DNA of 64,000 nt from Piliocolobus tephrosceles (GCF_002776525.5 NC_045438.1:150853777-150917776), one strand, 5' to 3'. Shown: positions 36,129 through 47,914, numbered from the stretch's first letter. Notes: generated from the letters alone by a model not told the origin. A program made the numbers and translations.

Positions 36129-36423
36129 TTTTTTTTTTGACAGAGTTTCGCTCTTGTCGCCCAGGCTGGAGTGCGATGGCGCGATCTCGGCTCACCGCAA
36201 CCTCCCACTCCCGCGTTCAAGTGATTCTCCTGTCAGCCTCCCGAAGTAGCTGGGATTACAGTTGCCCACCACCACACCCAGTTAATTTTTTTTTTGTACT
36301 TTTAGTTGAGACAGGGTTTCGCCATGTTGGCTAGGCTGGTCTTGAACTCCTGACCTCAGGTGATCCACCTGCCTCGGCCTCCCAGAATGCTGGGATTACA
36401 GATGTGAGTCACTGCCCTCGGCC
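36129..36423 (-). mobile_element. Alu
   Basis: Antisense Alu flanked by CAGATAATTTCTTT on both sides. Confidence 0.94.
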
Positions 36424-36445
36424 AGATAATTTCTTTATGTACAAT

Positions 36446-36703
36446 TTTTGCTCTTGTCACCCAGACTGGAGTGCAATGGCGCAATCTTGGCTCACTGCAA
36501 CCTCCACCTCCCGGGTTCAAGCTATTCTCCTGCCTCACTCTCCCGAGTGCAGGCATGCGCCATCACACCCAGCTAATTTTTGTATTAGAGACGGGGTTTC
36601 ACCATGTTGGCCAGGTTAATCTCGAACTCCTGACCTCAGGTGACGTGCCCACCTCAGCCTCCCAAAGTTCTGGGATTATAGCTGTGAGCCACCACCCCGG
36701 CTC
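36446..36703 (-). mobile_element. Alu
   Basis: Antisense Alu immediately after the previous one, shortened at its T-end. Confidence 0.92.
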
Positions 36704-37142
36704 ATTTATGTTTTATATAACCTTATTGACATAGCCCGAAGGCAATTTTATGTAATATTTTACATAATGTTGTGCCTGAAAGAAAGCTTGAGTACACTGA
36801 TCCATCAGAAAGCAAAAGTGTCACTATTTTAGCCACCCATGTGGACAGTCTGGAGTTGTTTGGCATCACCATCATTCCTGACTGAATTTATGTGCTGCTG
36901 AGGAGCAATCATTTTTTATACTTACTCACACATAAGTATGTAATAGTAAAAACTATGACATACTGTTAATGAAAAATGAAAAAATGGGAAAAATTTTAAT
37001 GACTGAAAAAAAAGAATGAGTAAAGGTTAAGTAAGCAGCACAGTAGCACCGTCAGAAAACCTGAATAGCTATAAACAACAACAAACAATGGTAGGCTTTC
37101 AGTATCCACTACGATGCTGTTTTGATTAAAAAGTTATTGTAT

Positions 37143-37441
37143 GGCTGGGCATGGTGGCTCGCGCCTGTAATCCCAGCACTTTGGGAGGCCAAGGCAGGTG
37201 GATCACCTGAGGTCAGGAGTTTGAGACCAGCCTGAGCAACATAGAGAGGCCCTGTCTCTACAAAATATTTAAAAAATTAGCTGGGCATGGTGGCCACATC
37301 TGTAGTCTCAGCTACTCTGGAGGCTACGGTGGGATGATCTCTTGGGCCCAGGAGTTCGAGGCTATAGTGAGCCGTGATAGTGCTGCTGCATTCCAGCCTG
37401 GGTGACAGAGCAAGACGTTGTCTCAAAAAAAAAAAAAAAAA
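37143..37441 (+). mobile_element. Alu, old
   Basis: Sense full-length Alu with an 18-base A-tail. Confidence 0.92.
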
Positions 37442-37948
37442 AGGCTACTGCACACTGTACCCTGTATTTTTTTTTAGGTGAGAAGAAACATCAGAAGCAG
37501 TTGAAAGACCAGGAAGTGGGTCCTCTAGGTGTGGGGAGGCATTCTGAATAAACTGTGTTGTACACCTGCATTTTAACCTGTCACATGAGGACAAGTGTGG
37601 AATTTTCCACTTGTAGCGCCATGTCAGTGCTCAAAAAGTTTCAGATTTTGGAGCATTTTTAATTTCAGATTTTTCAGACTAGGAATGCTCAACCTGTATT
37701 TCCTCTCAACAAACTTCCTTGGAGCTGAGTCATAAAATATTCAAGTGGTACCATCTGGCATCGCTCTTGAAGGCATTCCTCATCGTTGATTACAAGGCTG
37801 TGCCTGTGTCATAGGCCAGTGATGCTCATGCTTTTCCCTTGGAGGAGGAGCTATTTGCCACCTGGGTGTTCTGCTCAGCAGCACCGTAGGAGTCTGCTCT
37901 CATTCCCCTGTAGTCTGTCTGCAGTCATTTCAGGCATGCTCTGCACCA

Positions 37949-38126
37949 GTGGTTCTTGATTCTGACTGCACACTAGAATCTCGGAGGAGTCTCTAATTAA
38001 ACACCCATGTCTAGGCCCACCCCTAAAGATTCTGATTTAACTGGCTTTTTTAGGACCCCGCCATCCATATTTTCTAAATACCCTCCAGGCAATTCTACTG
38101 TGCAAACAGAGCGGAGAGTCACTGGC
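37949..38126 (+). mobile_element. MER5A-like hAT-Charlie element
   Basis: Begins 'cagtggttcttgattctgac' and continues 'cactagaatctcgg', 'taggcccacccctaaagatt' and 'tctgatttaactgg', the order of MER5A. Confidence 0.75.
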
Positions 38127-38509
38127 ATACACTGTGGCTCGAGATAGCCCCAGCTGGTTCTAAAAAAAGTGACTCTGTTTTCCCTGAGTTTCCTCGGCTG
38201 AGTGTGTAGACTTTCTCCACCCTCTCTAGTCACAAATTCACTTCTGTTCCCATTTACTGAGCATTTTAAGTGCTGGATACCATGACAGGTATTGGGAATG
38301 CATAGATGAGTGAAACACCATTTTGGTTGTTGAGAGTATGACAGACTAGACGGGAGAGACTGCCAGGTAAACAGGTATGGGGGTCAAGTGTGAACCCAAA
38401 GGAGGGAGTGGTCAGTTCTACCATTGAGGAGACAGAGGTGAGAAATGGGAAAGGCTTTATAGAGGAGGTGGCTTTGAGTTGTCTTAAAAGTATTTATTAT
38501 AAGAACATG

Positions 38510-38811
38510 GGCCGGGCACGGTGGCTCACGCTTGTAATCCCAGCACTTTGGGAGGCTGAGGCGGACGGATCACGAGGTCAGGAGATCGAGACCACCCTGG
38601 CTAACACTGTGAAACCCCGTCTCTACTAAAAATACAAAAAATTAGCCGGGCGTGGTGGCGGGCGCCTGTAGTCCCAGCTACTCAGAGGCTGAGGCAGGAG
38701 AATGGAGTGAACCTGGGAGGCGGAGCTTGCAGTGAGCTGAGATCCAGCCACTGCACTCCAGCCTGGGCGACAGAGTGAGATTCCTTCTCAAAAAAAAAAA
38801 AAAAAAAAAAA
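38510..38811 (+). mobile_element. AluY, Old World monkey-like
   Basis: Young sense Alu with 'gagatccagccactgcactc', close to the 'gatccggccactg' variant of cercopithecid AluY. Flanked by AAGAACATGG. Confidence 0.9.
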
Positions 38812-38824
38812 GAACATGGTAGGT

Positions 38825-39120
38825 GGCTAGGTGTAGTGGCTCACACCTGTAATTCCAGAGCTTCGGGAGGCTGAGGCAGGTGGATTACTTGAGCCTAGGA
38901 GTTAGAGACTAGCCTGGGCAACATAGCATGACCCCATCTCTATGAAAATTTTTCAACAAATTAGCTAGCGGAGTGGTGCACGGCTGTAGTCCTAGCTACT
39001 TGAGAAGATGATGCAGGTGGATTGCTTGAACCCAGGAGTCTGAAGTTACAGTGAGCTATGGTCACACCACTACACTCCAGCCTGGGTGGCAGAGCAAGAC
39101 CCCATCTCTAATTAAAGAAA
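38825..39120 (+). mobile_element. Alu, old
   Basis: Sense AluJ-like element; AGAACATGG recurs after it. Confidence 0.88.
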
Positions 39121-39562
39121 AAGAGAGAGAGAGAGAACATGGGAGGGAGGCCGATTTCAGGGGAAGGGCAACATGGGCAAAGTTCACGGAAATAGCCAAG
39201 CTGATGCTTATGGTGAGAGGTAGATCTGAGTAGAAACAAATCTGGAAAAGTAGGGAGGGGTTGGTTTATAAAGGGCTTTGGTCCCATGTGAGGGAGTTTG
39301 CACTTTATGCTGTAGACAGCAGAAGTTACAAAGGGCTTACCAAGGGAGATAAATCTGGTCATATTTGTTTTTTCAGAAATATCTCTCTGGGAGCAGTGTG
39401 GAAGATGGGTTGGAATGGTGTAAAATTGAAGATGTGGACTCCGGTTGGGAGACTATACCCTAGATAAGATGAAGAGAACTTGAAGCAAGACAGTAGCAAT
39501 GGGAATACAAAGGAGAGGAGACATTTGAGTGAAATTAAGGAAGCACAGTCTGCAGACTGTTC

Positions 39563-39684
39563 TCTTTTTTTTAAGAGTCAGGGTCTCCCTGTTTTGCCCA
39601 GGCTGGTCTCGACATCCTAGGCTCAAGCAACCCACTCACCTCAGCCTTCCAAAATGCTAGAATTACAGGCATGAGCTGCCTGGC
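39563..39684 (-). mobile_element. Alu monomer-like fragment
   Basis: Antisense fragment of about 120 bp flanked by CAGTCTGCAGA on both sides. Confidence 0.75.
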
Positions 39685-40164
39685 CATGCCTCAGTCTGCA
39701 GAATTTATTTGGAAAGAGTGAGTCTGTGGCTTGGATGACTGGGTGAATGGATTGTGGTACCATTCATGGAAATGAAGAAGACAGAGGAAGGGAGAGCACG
39801 AGGGTGGAAGTGGGGCAGTGGGGTGCTGGTGGGCCATCCAAGGGACACCAGCTGTTGAATATGTTGCATCTGTAAAGATACAGATTGATCATTCGGAAAT
39901 AAAGAAGAGAAAAAAAGCAAAAGGAAAAAAAAATTTTAAATAAAAAAATACAGATTGAGAGAGTCATAGGCATACAGGTGGTCCTTGAAGTGACAAGTAG
40001 ATGGAAAACAATGAAATAAGGAGAAAAGAAAGCCAACAACACAGAAGAAAACAGAGATGGAGAAGGAATAGCTAGTGAGTTCAGAAGGAAAGTAGGATTG
40101 AGTGGGAAGAGAGACTTTCCATAAGAAAGGAGTCATATTAGGGTTTTCCAGAGAACCAGAATCA

Positions 40165-40255
40165 ATTCATTGTGTGTGTGTATAGATATATATAGGTGTA
40201 TATATGTGTGTGTGCAGGTGTATGTGTGTGTGTATATATACACATATGGGTGTGA
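40165..40255. repeat. (TG)n/(TA)n microsatellite
   Basis: Alternating TG and TATA runs; the - strand frames here are simple-repeat translations. Confidence 0.9.
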
Positions 40256-40908
40256 ATCCCAGTCCAAGGTCAGAAGACCAATGTACCAGCTCAAGCAGGC
40301 AGGCAGGAAATAAAAAATGGAAGAATTCCTCCTTCCTCCACTTCTTGTTCTGTTCAGGCTCCCAACAGATTGGATGATGCCCACACACAATGGGGAGGCC
40401 AATCTGCTTTACTGAATTCACCAATTCAAATGCTAACCTCGTCTGGAAACACCCTCACAGACACACTCAGACACAACGTTTAATCTGGGTGCCCCTTGGC
40501 CAGTCATGTTGACACATGGAATTAGCCATCGCAGGAGTTACATCTGGGGCAAAAACTACAAAGAAATCAGAAAGGATGAAAACCGTGGTGGGCATTTTCT
40601 CTTTTGTCCATGCTACCTCTTTTTTTTCCTCCCTGTTTGGGAGAGAGAGAATTTCCACTTAATAACTCCTCCCCCAGTGTGTGCACCTGTGCTAAGACTC
40701 CCAGGGCATTCTGCACTGCCACTCCAAGCCACCAGGTGGGTATGTGGCCCGAGTTCAGCAGACTGGACTGACTTACAAGGACTTGGACACTTGAGCCAAG
40801 TGATCCCAAGATGGAATAAATGTAATGCCAGCAAAGGGCCCTTATCTGATAAGAGTGTTGATTAACTCTTGCTACCTATGCTTCTTCGTTTAGTTTCAGG
40901 AGCTATGA

Positions 40909-40944
40909 TTTATTTACTTATTTGTTTATTTATTTATTTATTTT
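40909..40944. repeat. (TTTA)n microsatellite
   Basis: Tetranucleotide expansion at the T-rich end of the next Alu. Confidence 0.85.
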
Positions 40945-41229
40945 GAGACGGAGTTTCACTCTTGTTGCCCAGGCTGGATGGAGTGCAGTGGCACAATCTC
41001 TCCTTACTGCAACCTCCGCCTTCTGTTTTGAAGCGATTCTCCTGCCTCAGCCTCCTGAGTAGCTGGGATTACAGGTGCCTGCCACCACGTCTGACTAATT
41101 TTTGTATGTTTAGTAGACACAGGGTTTCACCATGTTGGCCAGGATGGTCTCGAACTCCTGACCTTGTGATCCGCCCACCTTGGCCTCCCAAAGTGCTGGG
41201 ATTACAGGCGTGAGCCACTGCGCCTGGCC
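40942..41229 (-). mobile_element. Alu
   Basis: Antisense Alu with a small insertion near its T-end. Confidence 0.93.
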
Positions 41230-41259
41230 ATTTTATTTTATTTTATTTTATTTTATTTA
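41230..41259. repeat. (TTTTA)n microsatellite
   Basis: Pentanucleotide repeat between two antisense Alus. Confidence 0.9.
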
Positions 41260-41261
41260 TG

Positions 41262-41558
41262 TTTTGAGATGGGGTCTTGCTCTGTCTTCCAGGTTGGAGT
41301 GCAGTGGAGTCATCACGGCTCACTGCAACTTTGACCTCCCCAGGCTCTGGTGATCCTCCCACCTCAGCCTCTCGAGTGTCTGGAATTACAGGTACGTGCC
41401 ACCATGCCTGGCTAATTTTTGTGGTGTTTTTTTTTTTTTGTAGAGATGGAGTTTTTTCATGTTGGCCAGTTTGGTCTTGACCTCCTGGGCTTCAACGATC
41501 CACCCGCCTCAGCCTCCCAAAGTGTTGGGATTACAGGCATGAGCCACTGCACCCAGCT
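41262..41558 (-). mobile_element. Alu
   Basis: Antisense Alu, older type. Confidence 0.92.
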
Positions 41559-43378
41559 TGTAATATACTTTCAATACATTTCTCTTAAACTTAAATTAGT
41601 AAGTGCTTGTTGATAATCCTTCTAACTGGAGAGCCTGGATTCGGCCATGAGGAAGTCATGGGTGGCATTCCATGAGAAATTCCGTGGGGTGAGAGGTGAA
41701 AGGCTGACTGATGGGGGAATGGAAGTGAGAAGTAGAGATAATAATTGCGTTCTAATCTTTAAGGAGTTTGGTTTGGAAAAGAAGCTGTTAAAGAGATAGT
41801 GAACTATTTTTAACCACGCTTGAATCCATGGTTTGATAGGGTGACTGAAAAGGGAGTTCCTGAAATTTGGGCAGCCATAAGTCTATTGTTTTATTATGAA
41901 TTTCTCTAATTTTTAGTGAGATAAACTTACATTTAGTTTATCAACATATTTCAACTATTCTTACTAGTCACATCTGGCAAACCTGCCCCAAGATGTCAAA
42001 TTGGTCGTTAAAGTGTTTCCTTCAGAATAAGGTTCATCTGATTTGATACATTGATAGGAAGCAAGTTGTAAAAAATAAAGCCACACCGAAGGCTTCTTTT
42101 GTAAATAAGATGCCCAAGCACCAAATCAATGATTACATTGAAAAATAACTTGATTTGGGTACTAACTTTTGGAAATACACCTAAAATAGGCTTTCCCTTC
42201 TCTAGCCTAACGTGGATTGAATTGTTATGCTGTATAATGATTTTCTGCCCCCAATGGTTGTTAAAAAGCATTAAGAAATTTGTCATCTGCTTGAAAACAT
42301 TTTCTATTATGATAAGAAAATATTTTCTTTACAATACATTTTTAATTTTATTTTAGGAATTCAAAGTGACTTAGAAATGTGTTATTCACAAGAGGCCCGT
42401 GTTACTCTTAAAAATAGGCTGATCTCATAAAACAACTGCGAACCTCATTATATAATGTGAACAGACAGGATTTTAGGCAACCAGTAGGTGGAGGAATTTC
42501 CAAAGCTAAGAATACCACACACTCCAAACCCAACTTCAGAGCATGAGGGCCTTATAGTAATCTGTTCAGCCTTCTCCGCTTTATACTAATAGAAGACTGT
42601 GGAGCAGCTCTGAGATATATGCTCACAGAAGTACATCACCCATGATATTCTGGCAAAAGGAAAGACTATTTTCGGTTAAGATTGGATTTTACTTGTGAAA
42701 TATGAGATTGGGGCCAAGAGAAAGCATTGCTTTGGGTATGGATAGCATGAGATTAAAAAGCTGAAAATAAGTCGAGTGTGTGAAGAAAATGACTGTGACA
42801 TACGGGAGGAAGGAAACCAACAAGAGAGTGCCGTAGGTAGATGCTAGAAAGGGTGGCATCATACAGAAAGGTCAGGGAGGGAGGCTGAGTTTGGCTTTGG
42901 TCCAGTCAGCTATTAAGAAAGACAAACGCAAATATTTGTAAAATATAACGTGTTGGTACAAATACAAAAAACATTGAGTTGCTTCTGCTGCTCCTTTATT
43001 AGCCCTGGAATCAATGAATCCAGAGGGAACAGCCACAGACGCTCCTGAGCACCCAAGTCAATTTAGCCCTTCTGTGCCTAACTCAATTCCTTCCCTTAGA
43101 ATTTGACCCTTGCCTGTGTCACCCACCACTCATGCCAGACCTCCTCCTGACCTCCCCTGCAAGGTGGAGCCCACCAGCCTGATAGCTGTTCTTCGCTTCC
43201 CCATTATGATTTACTGTATTACCTCATCTTATCATTGACATAAAGTGGAGACCCAATGCCTGCCCAGTCTGAAGTTGTACACACGCAGAACATTAACTGA
43301 AACCGCAACTAAACCTCATCACATTCCCACTTAACCCTGGCTCCCCTTTCTCTATTTTTTATTTTTATTTTTATTTTA
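41559..43378. other. Intergenic, nothing recognised
   Basis: Unique AT-rich sequence with no Alu or confident repeat; open frames stay below 95 residues. Confidence 0.5.
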
Positions 43379-43668
43379 TTTTTTTGAGACGGAGTCTCGC
43401 TCTGTCGCCCAAGCTGGAGTGCAGTGGCCGGATCTCAGCTCACTGCAAGCTCCGCCTCCCGGGTTCACGCCATTCTCCTGCCTCAGCCTACCGAGTAGCT
43501 GGGACTACAGGCGCCCGCCACCTCGCCCGGCTAGATTTTTGTATTTTTTTAGTAGAGACGGGGTTTCACCGTGTTAACCAGGATGGTCTCCATCTCCTGA
43601 CCTTGTGATCCGCCCGCCTCGGCCTCCCAAAGTGCTGAGATTACAGGCTTGAGCCACCGCGCCCGGCC
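43379..43668 (-). mobile_element. AluY, cercopithecid (AluYRa-like)
   Basis: Nearly undiverged antisense AluY carrying 'cagtggccggatctcagc', 'gccacctcgcccggctag' and 'ggcttgagcc'. I recognise these as Old World monkey AluYRa variants. Flanked by CTCTATTTTTTA duplications. Confidence 0.92.
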
Positions 43669-43846
43669 CTCTATTTTTTAATTAATTTTTTTGTATTATT
43701 CCTATTCCAATTTTCCTGCAAACAGAGGCTCCCCTTCTTCTTGCTCTCAAAAAAAAAAAAAAAAAAAAAAAAAAAGTTCCACAATTCTGGTTTCTTTTCT
43801 TCATTTTCTCTCTTTTCATAGGCCTATATACTCTTCTATGTTTAAT

Positions 43847-43882
43847 ATTTTGTTCTTACTAACCATTTTGTTCTTACTAACC
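43847..43882. repeat. Perfect 18-bp tandem duplication
   Basis: The unit 'attttgttcttactaacc' occurs twice without a mismatch. Confidence 0.9.
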
Positions 43883-44258
43883 ATGAAAACTTATCTTCTT
43901 TGTTATTCAATAGACTGTCCTCACTCTTGATCAATTTTGTGCACTTAAATAGGCCATGTCATGTTTTTGCACATCAGACTGGAAAATGTACTAATATAGG
44001 TGGTATCCAGAGTTGACGAAGTTTGGAGAAACAGGTTCAGTCACTTGTGGAAGTATAAGCTTAGACATCCTTTTGGAAGGGCAATTAGGCTGCATCCACC
44101 CAAATTCAGAATATCTGGGCCTTGTGAGTCCTAAATCCTCCTTTTAGAAGTCTACCTTACAGAAATATGAGCGCTAGAGGAGAGCAAGGCAAGTCAAGCA
44201 TATGAGACAGCCATCAAAAATTCAAAACTTAGAAACCGGAATGATTGTACAATTTTTC

Positions 44259-45304
44259 TTTTTTTTTTTCATTTAAAACAAGATGTTTATTTAAACAACA
44301 AGATGCTTGATCTGAAGGGAAGACTATCTAAGATTCTTTTTTTTTGTTTGTTTTAGCGTAATTTATCCCTACCTGAAGACAGATTGCCCTACATGTAACA
44401 GCTATGTACAAAAACGTTATACAATTGTCCTTGGTTTTACAATGATAAATGAAAAACATTAAAATTCTCCAATTGAACAGGGTATGCAAGGAGTTTTATG
44501 TTTTTGTTTTTGTTTTTGTTTTTGTTTTTTGTTTTTTTTTTGTTAAAACAGTGAGAGCAAAATAACTTGCTGGAATATAAAGATAAGAGCTGGATGAGCA
44601 TGCCACTAATGGAGAAAGGGGGTATTTTCACAGAATCAGTATTTTTCCCCATCCTGTCTCCACTTGACGTCAGTTTGACGTCAGTCGAAACATACCATTG
44701 GCTGTTTGGTTTAAAAAAAAAATGCAATATGCTTGTGCACGTACACCGGTTCCTTTATGTACAATAAAGGAATGGGGAAGGGGAAATGAAAGAATAGAGA
44801 AAACTATACTGTAGTAGTCAGGATGTGGTGGAACCAAATTGCAGTTTTCTAATTGCAAATGTAATATTGGTCTTTAAAGAATAGAGTTCTGGAGTAAAGA
44901 AGCAGGTTCTCTTTTCAGTAGACACCTGCTATTTGCTGTTGGAACACATCAGTTGTATCTTCATCCTCCATTTCCAACTGTGCAGGTGTATCTGTTTCAT
45001 TGATTCGTTGCCCATGAAATCAGAATCTGATCTGCCTCATTGACAATCCCTGTCGTTCACAATAGGCTTTCATTAGTTTACTAAGTGGTGTATGCCTCTT
45101 AATCTTAAAGTGCACCGCAGAACTACCCTGCCCCGCCACCTTCAAATTAATATGATCGTTGTTGTCAGTCTTGACTCCTTCCTTGGGCTTTTCGTCCGCC
45201 GTGGGGAGCGCCGTCGTCTCCTCAGCTGCCATTTCACAAAAGAGGTACCAGGTCCGCACCGAACGAGCACACAAGCAGCACCAGGAGCGGCAGAAGAAGC
45301 GATA
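44259..45304 (-). pseudogene. SUMO2 processed pseudogene
   Basis: An intronless copy of a whole SUMO2 mRNA on the - strand: 5' leader, coding part, complete 3' UTR, AATAAA (near 44291-44286) and a poly(A) tail. It is bounded by target-site duplications GATTGTACAATTTTTC (44243-44258) and GATAGTACAATTTTTC (45301-45316). The expected start codon is ACG at 45202-45200, and an in-frame ATG lies 10 codons upstream (45232). The frame runs through DEKPKEGVKTDNNDHINLKV and MKAYCERQGLSMRQIRF, then meets TGA where SUMO2 has CGA. The original stop is at 44917-44915. It cannot make a full ubiquitin-like modifier. The Gly-Gly end is also altered (QQIAGVY). Confidence 0.95.
44665..44683. promoter_or_regulatory. 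Two CRE octamers in the SUMO2 pseudogene
   Basis: TGACGTCA occurs at 44665-44672 and 44676-44683, an 11-bp period, made by a small duplication in the copied 3' UTR. A match to the CREB/ATF site is clear; function is not shown. Confidence 0.5.
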
Positions 45305-45344
45305 GTACAATTTTTCAATAAATCCAAAAGCTAGTTTTTTTTGG

Positions 45345-45378
45345 GGGGGGGAATATATATATATATATATATATATAG
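45345..45378. repeat. Poly-G run and (TA)n
   Basis: A G-run followed by about 12 TA units, just before the L1 fragment. Confidence 0.85.
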
Positions 45379-45387
45379 TGTATGTGC

Positions 45388-45925
45388 AAAAGTCTGATGT
45401 ACCATATGACCCAGCCATCCCACTACTGGGTATATACCCAAAGGATTATAAATTATGCTACTACAAAGACACATGCACACGTATGTTTATTGCGGCACTA
45501 TTCACAATAGCAAAGACTTGGAATCAACCCAAATGTCCATCAGTGACAGACTGGATTAAGAAAATGTGGCACATATACACCATGGAATACTATGCAGCCA
45601 TAAAAAAGGATGAGTTTGCGTCCTTTGTAGAGACATGGATGCAGCTGGAAACCATCATTCTTAGCAAATTATCACAAGAAGAGAAAACCAAACACCGCAT
45701 GTTCTCACTCATAGGTGGGAACTGAACAATGAGCTCACTTGGACTCGGGAAGGGGAACATCACACACTGGGGCCTATCATGNNNNNNNNNNNNNNNNNNN
45801 NNNNNNNNNNNNNNNNNNNNNNNNNNNNNNNNNNNNNNNNNNNNNNNNNNNNNNNNNNNNNNNNNNNNNNNNNNNNNNNNNACACACTGGGGCCTATCAT
45901 GGGGAGGGGGGAGGGGGGAGGGATA
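45388..45925 (+). mobile_element. LINE-1 3' end (ORF2 C-terminus), young type
   Basis: A 5'-truncated sense L1. The frame 45378-45725 gives the ORF2 C-terminus in good order, ending MFSLIGGN then TGA. The 3' UTR starts, is interrupted by the N gap at 45782-45881, resumes with the G-rich tract, and stops early at an A-rich tail near 45920 without the usual last 150 bases. Confidence 0.9.
45782..45881. other. Assembly gap (100 N)
   Basis: Exactly 100 N, a conventional placeholder size. The 20 bases on the left (45762-45781) are identical to the 20 on the right (45882-45901). Frames reported across it are meaningless. Confidence 0.97.
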
Positions 45926-45979
45926 AAAGAAAAAAAAAAAAAAGAAAAACAAAAAATTATAGACATTGAGAATGAGAAA

Positions 45980-46170
45980 TTATATTGAAAATACTGAAAC
46001 AATTTTTAAAAAATAAAATGAAGTTGATGTTCAAGTTCATTCCAACAAATTTAAAAACCCAGAGAAAATAGGTTATTTCCTAGGAAAATGATAAATTGCC
46101 AAAATTGACTTAAGAGAAAGACAAAAACCTAAAGACATTTATAACCACTAAAAAAATTTAAAAATCAAAA
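45980..46170 (+). mobile_element. Old LINE-1 fragment
   Basis: Diverged L1 ORF2 phrases ('aaatgataaattgccaaaat', 'gacttaagagaaagac'). Confidence 0.4.
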
Positions 46171-46354
46171 TACCTGTCAAAAATAATTAACTTTTTATTT
46201 TTTTCAGTTATTTTTAAATTACAATTTTATGGCTTTATTATTTGAGTTTTGAGACAATGCCTATATAATATTTGTATTTTGGAATTTGAGACATTAATTT
46301 TGAACTACTGTATGATGAATTTTTAAATATGTTCCATAAGATATTGGAAAAATG

Positions 46355-46613
46355 GGCTGAGCATGGTGGCTCACGCCTGTAATCCCAGCACTTTGGGAGG
46401 CCCAGGTGGGTGGATCACCTGACATCAGGAGTTTGAGACCAGCCTGGCCAACATGGTGAAACCCCCCTTCTCTACTAAAAATACAAAAAATTTGGCGGGC
46501 ATAGTGGCAGATGCCTGTAATCCATTCTACTCAGGAGGCTAAGGCAGGAGAATTGCTTGAACCCAGCCTGGGTAACAGAGCAAAACCCTGTCTCAACAAA
46601 GAAGAAGAAAAAA
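46355..46613 (+). mobile_element. Alu with 3' internal deletion
   Basis: Sense Alu that jumps from 'gcttgaaccc' to 'agcctgggtaac', losing about 60 bases. Flanked by 18-bp duplications AAGATATTGGAAAAATGG. Confidence 0.92.
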
Positions 46614-47129
46614 AGATATTGGAAAAATGGTTTATATAGTAATTGGAACTTTCTAGCTGATCTTTAAAAACCAGAATATTCCTTGTTTGTGAGCCTATCA
46701 TCTATTTTAATTATAAAAGTAATCCAAGCTTATTATAACAAATTTAAACCACAAAAAAAGACCATTATGTTCGCACCCCAAAGGATTACCACTCACTGTT
46801 AAGTCAGTACATATCTTTCCACATTCTTCACTGCTTTTTCAAACATAAAAAATAAACTTTGAATGTTTTAATTTTTTAATTTTTGTTTTGTTATAATTAA
46901 TTTATTTTTCCTGTATTCCTTGATTATATTTCATTTCCTTTCCCTAACTTTTTGGCTAGAATGCTTATCATTCTATAATCTTTTGTCACTAAATTGTTAT
47001 TGTAGTACCCACCTCTCGTCTTTGAATCAAGAATTATTTAAAAGAGTAAACTTTTTCAATGCCTGCATAACTTTGGTTAAGTTTTCTTCTGTTAACTCTA
47101 TTGTCTTGGACTTGGAGACTAGTCCATGT

Positions 47130-47194
47130 AATATTTACTTTTCAGTTTATCAAGATTTTTATTAATATTTACTTTTCAGTTTATCCAAGATTTT
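47130..47194. repeat. 34-bp tandem duplication
   Basis: 'aatatttacttttcagttta' and the following bases repeat after 34 bp with one inserted C. Confidence 0.85.
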
Positions 47195-47914
47195 CACTTT
47201 ATCAAATACAGGATTAACTCCATAAGACACTGGAAAAGCAAGTATATTCTCTTTTTTTAGAGTTCCAATAATCTTTCAAATCAATCTTAATTATAATTCT
47301 GATTTCTTGTATTGGAGTCCATTTTTTTCTGCATAGTCAGTCTGTCAAAGACAGAAATATATATGATAGCACACTACTTATATATTTTTAAAAATCCATC
47401 TTTTTGTATTTTTAGTGGTTAATATACTTAATATATTAACAGCTAATATATTTTCATGAAAAACAATTCAACACTGGCAGGTAGGATTCTAAGATGATCT
47501 CTAAAATTCCTGGTGGCTAGTATAGATTTCACATAATATTCCCTTCCTCTTGAGTGTGAGAGAAATCTGGGAATGTGGTTGGCTGTGAGTCCCATGATTA
47601 AGTTATGTTATATGAAAAAGTGGAAGGGATTTTGCAGATATAACTAAAGTTCTGAATCAATTTTAAGTTGATCAAATGATGGATTATCCTGAGTGGGCCT
47701 GATCAAATCAAGTGAGACCTTTAAAAGAGAGTTGGAAGGTCAGAAATGGAAGGGGTTAGAGCAGAAGCAAACAGCCCTGTTGAGAACTGCCTATGGGAGG
47801 GGCCATGCGGCAAGGGCTTGCACAGCTTCCAGGAGCTAAGAGTGATCCCAGCCAATATCCAACAAGAAAGCAGACACCCCAGTCCTACAATCTCAAGGAA
47901 CTGAATTTTACTAA

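Larger units (their letters stand above)
38245..39550 (+). repeat. Ancient mammalian interspersed repeat, split by two Alus
   Basis: Old repeat phrases ('tttactgagcattttaagtg', 'ggctttatagaggaggtggc', 'gggctttggtcccatgtgag', 'gagtttgcactttatgctgt') continue on both sides of the Alus at 38510 and 38825. Confidence 0.4.

Noticed and set aside
45020..45418. 132-residue SUMO-like frame as a working gene
   Set aside because: No introns, poly(A) tail and target duplications; the frame stops inside the ubiquitin fold and the initiator codon is changed.
45590..46002. Frames crossing the N gap
   Set aside because: They contain undefined residues and join sequence across an assembly gap.
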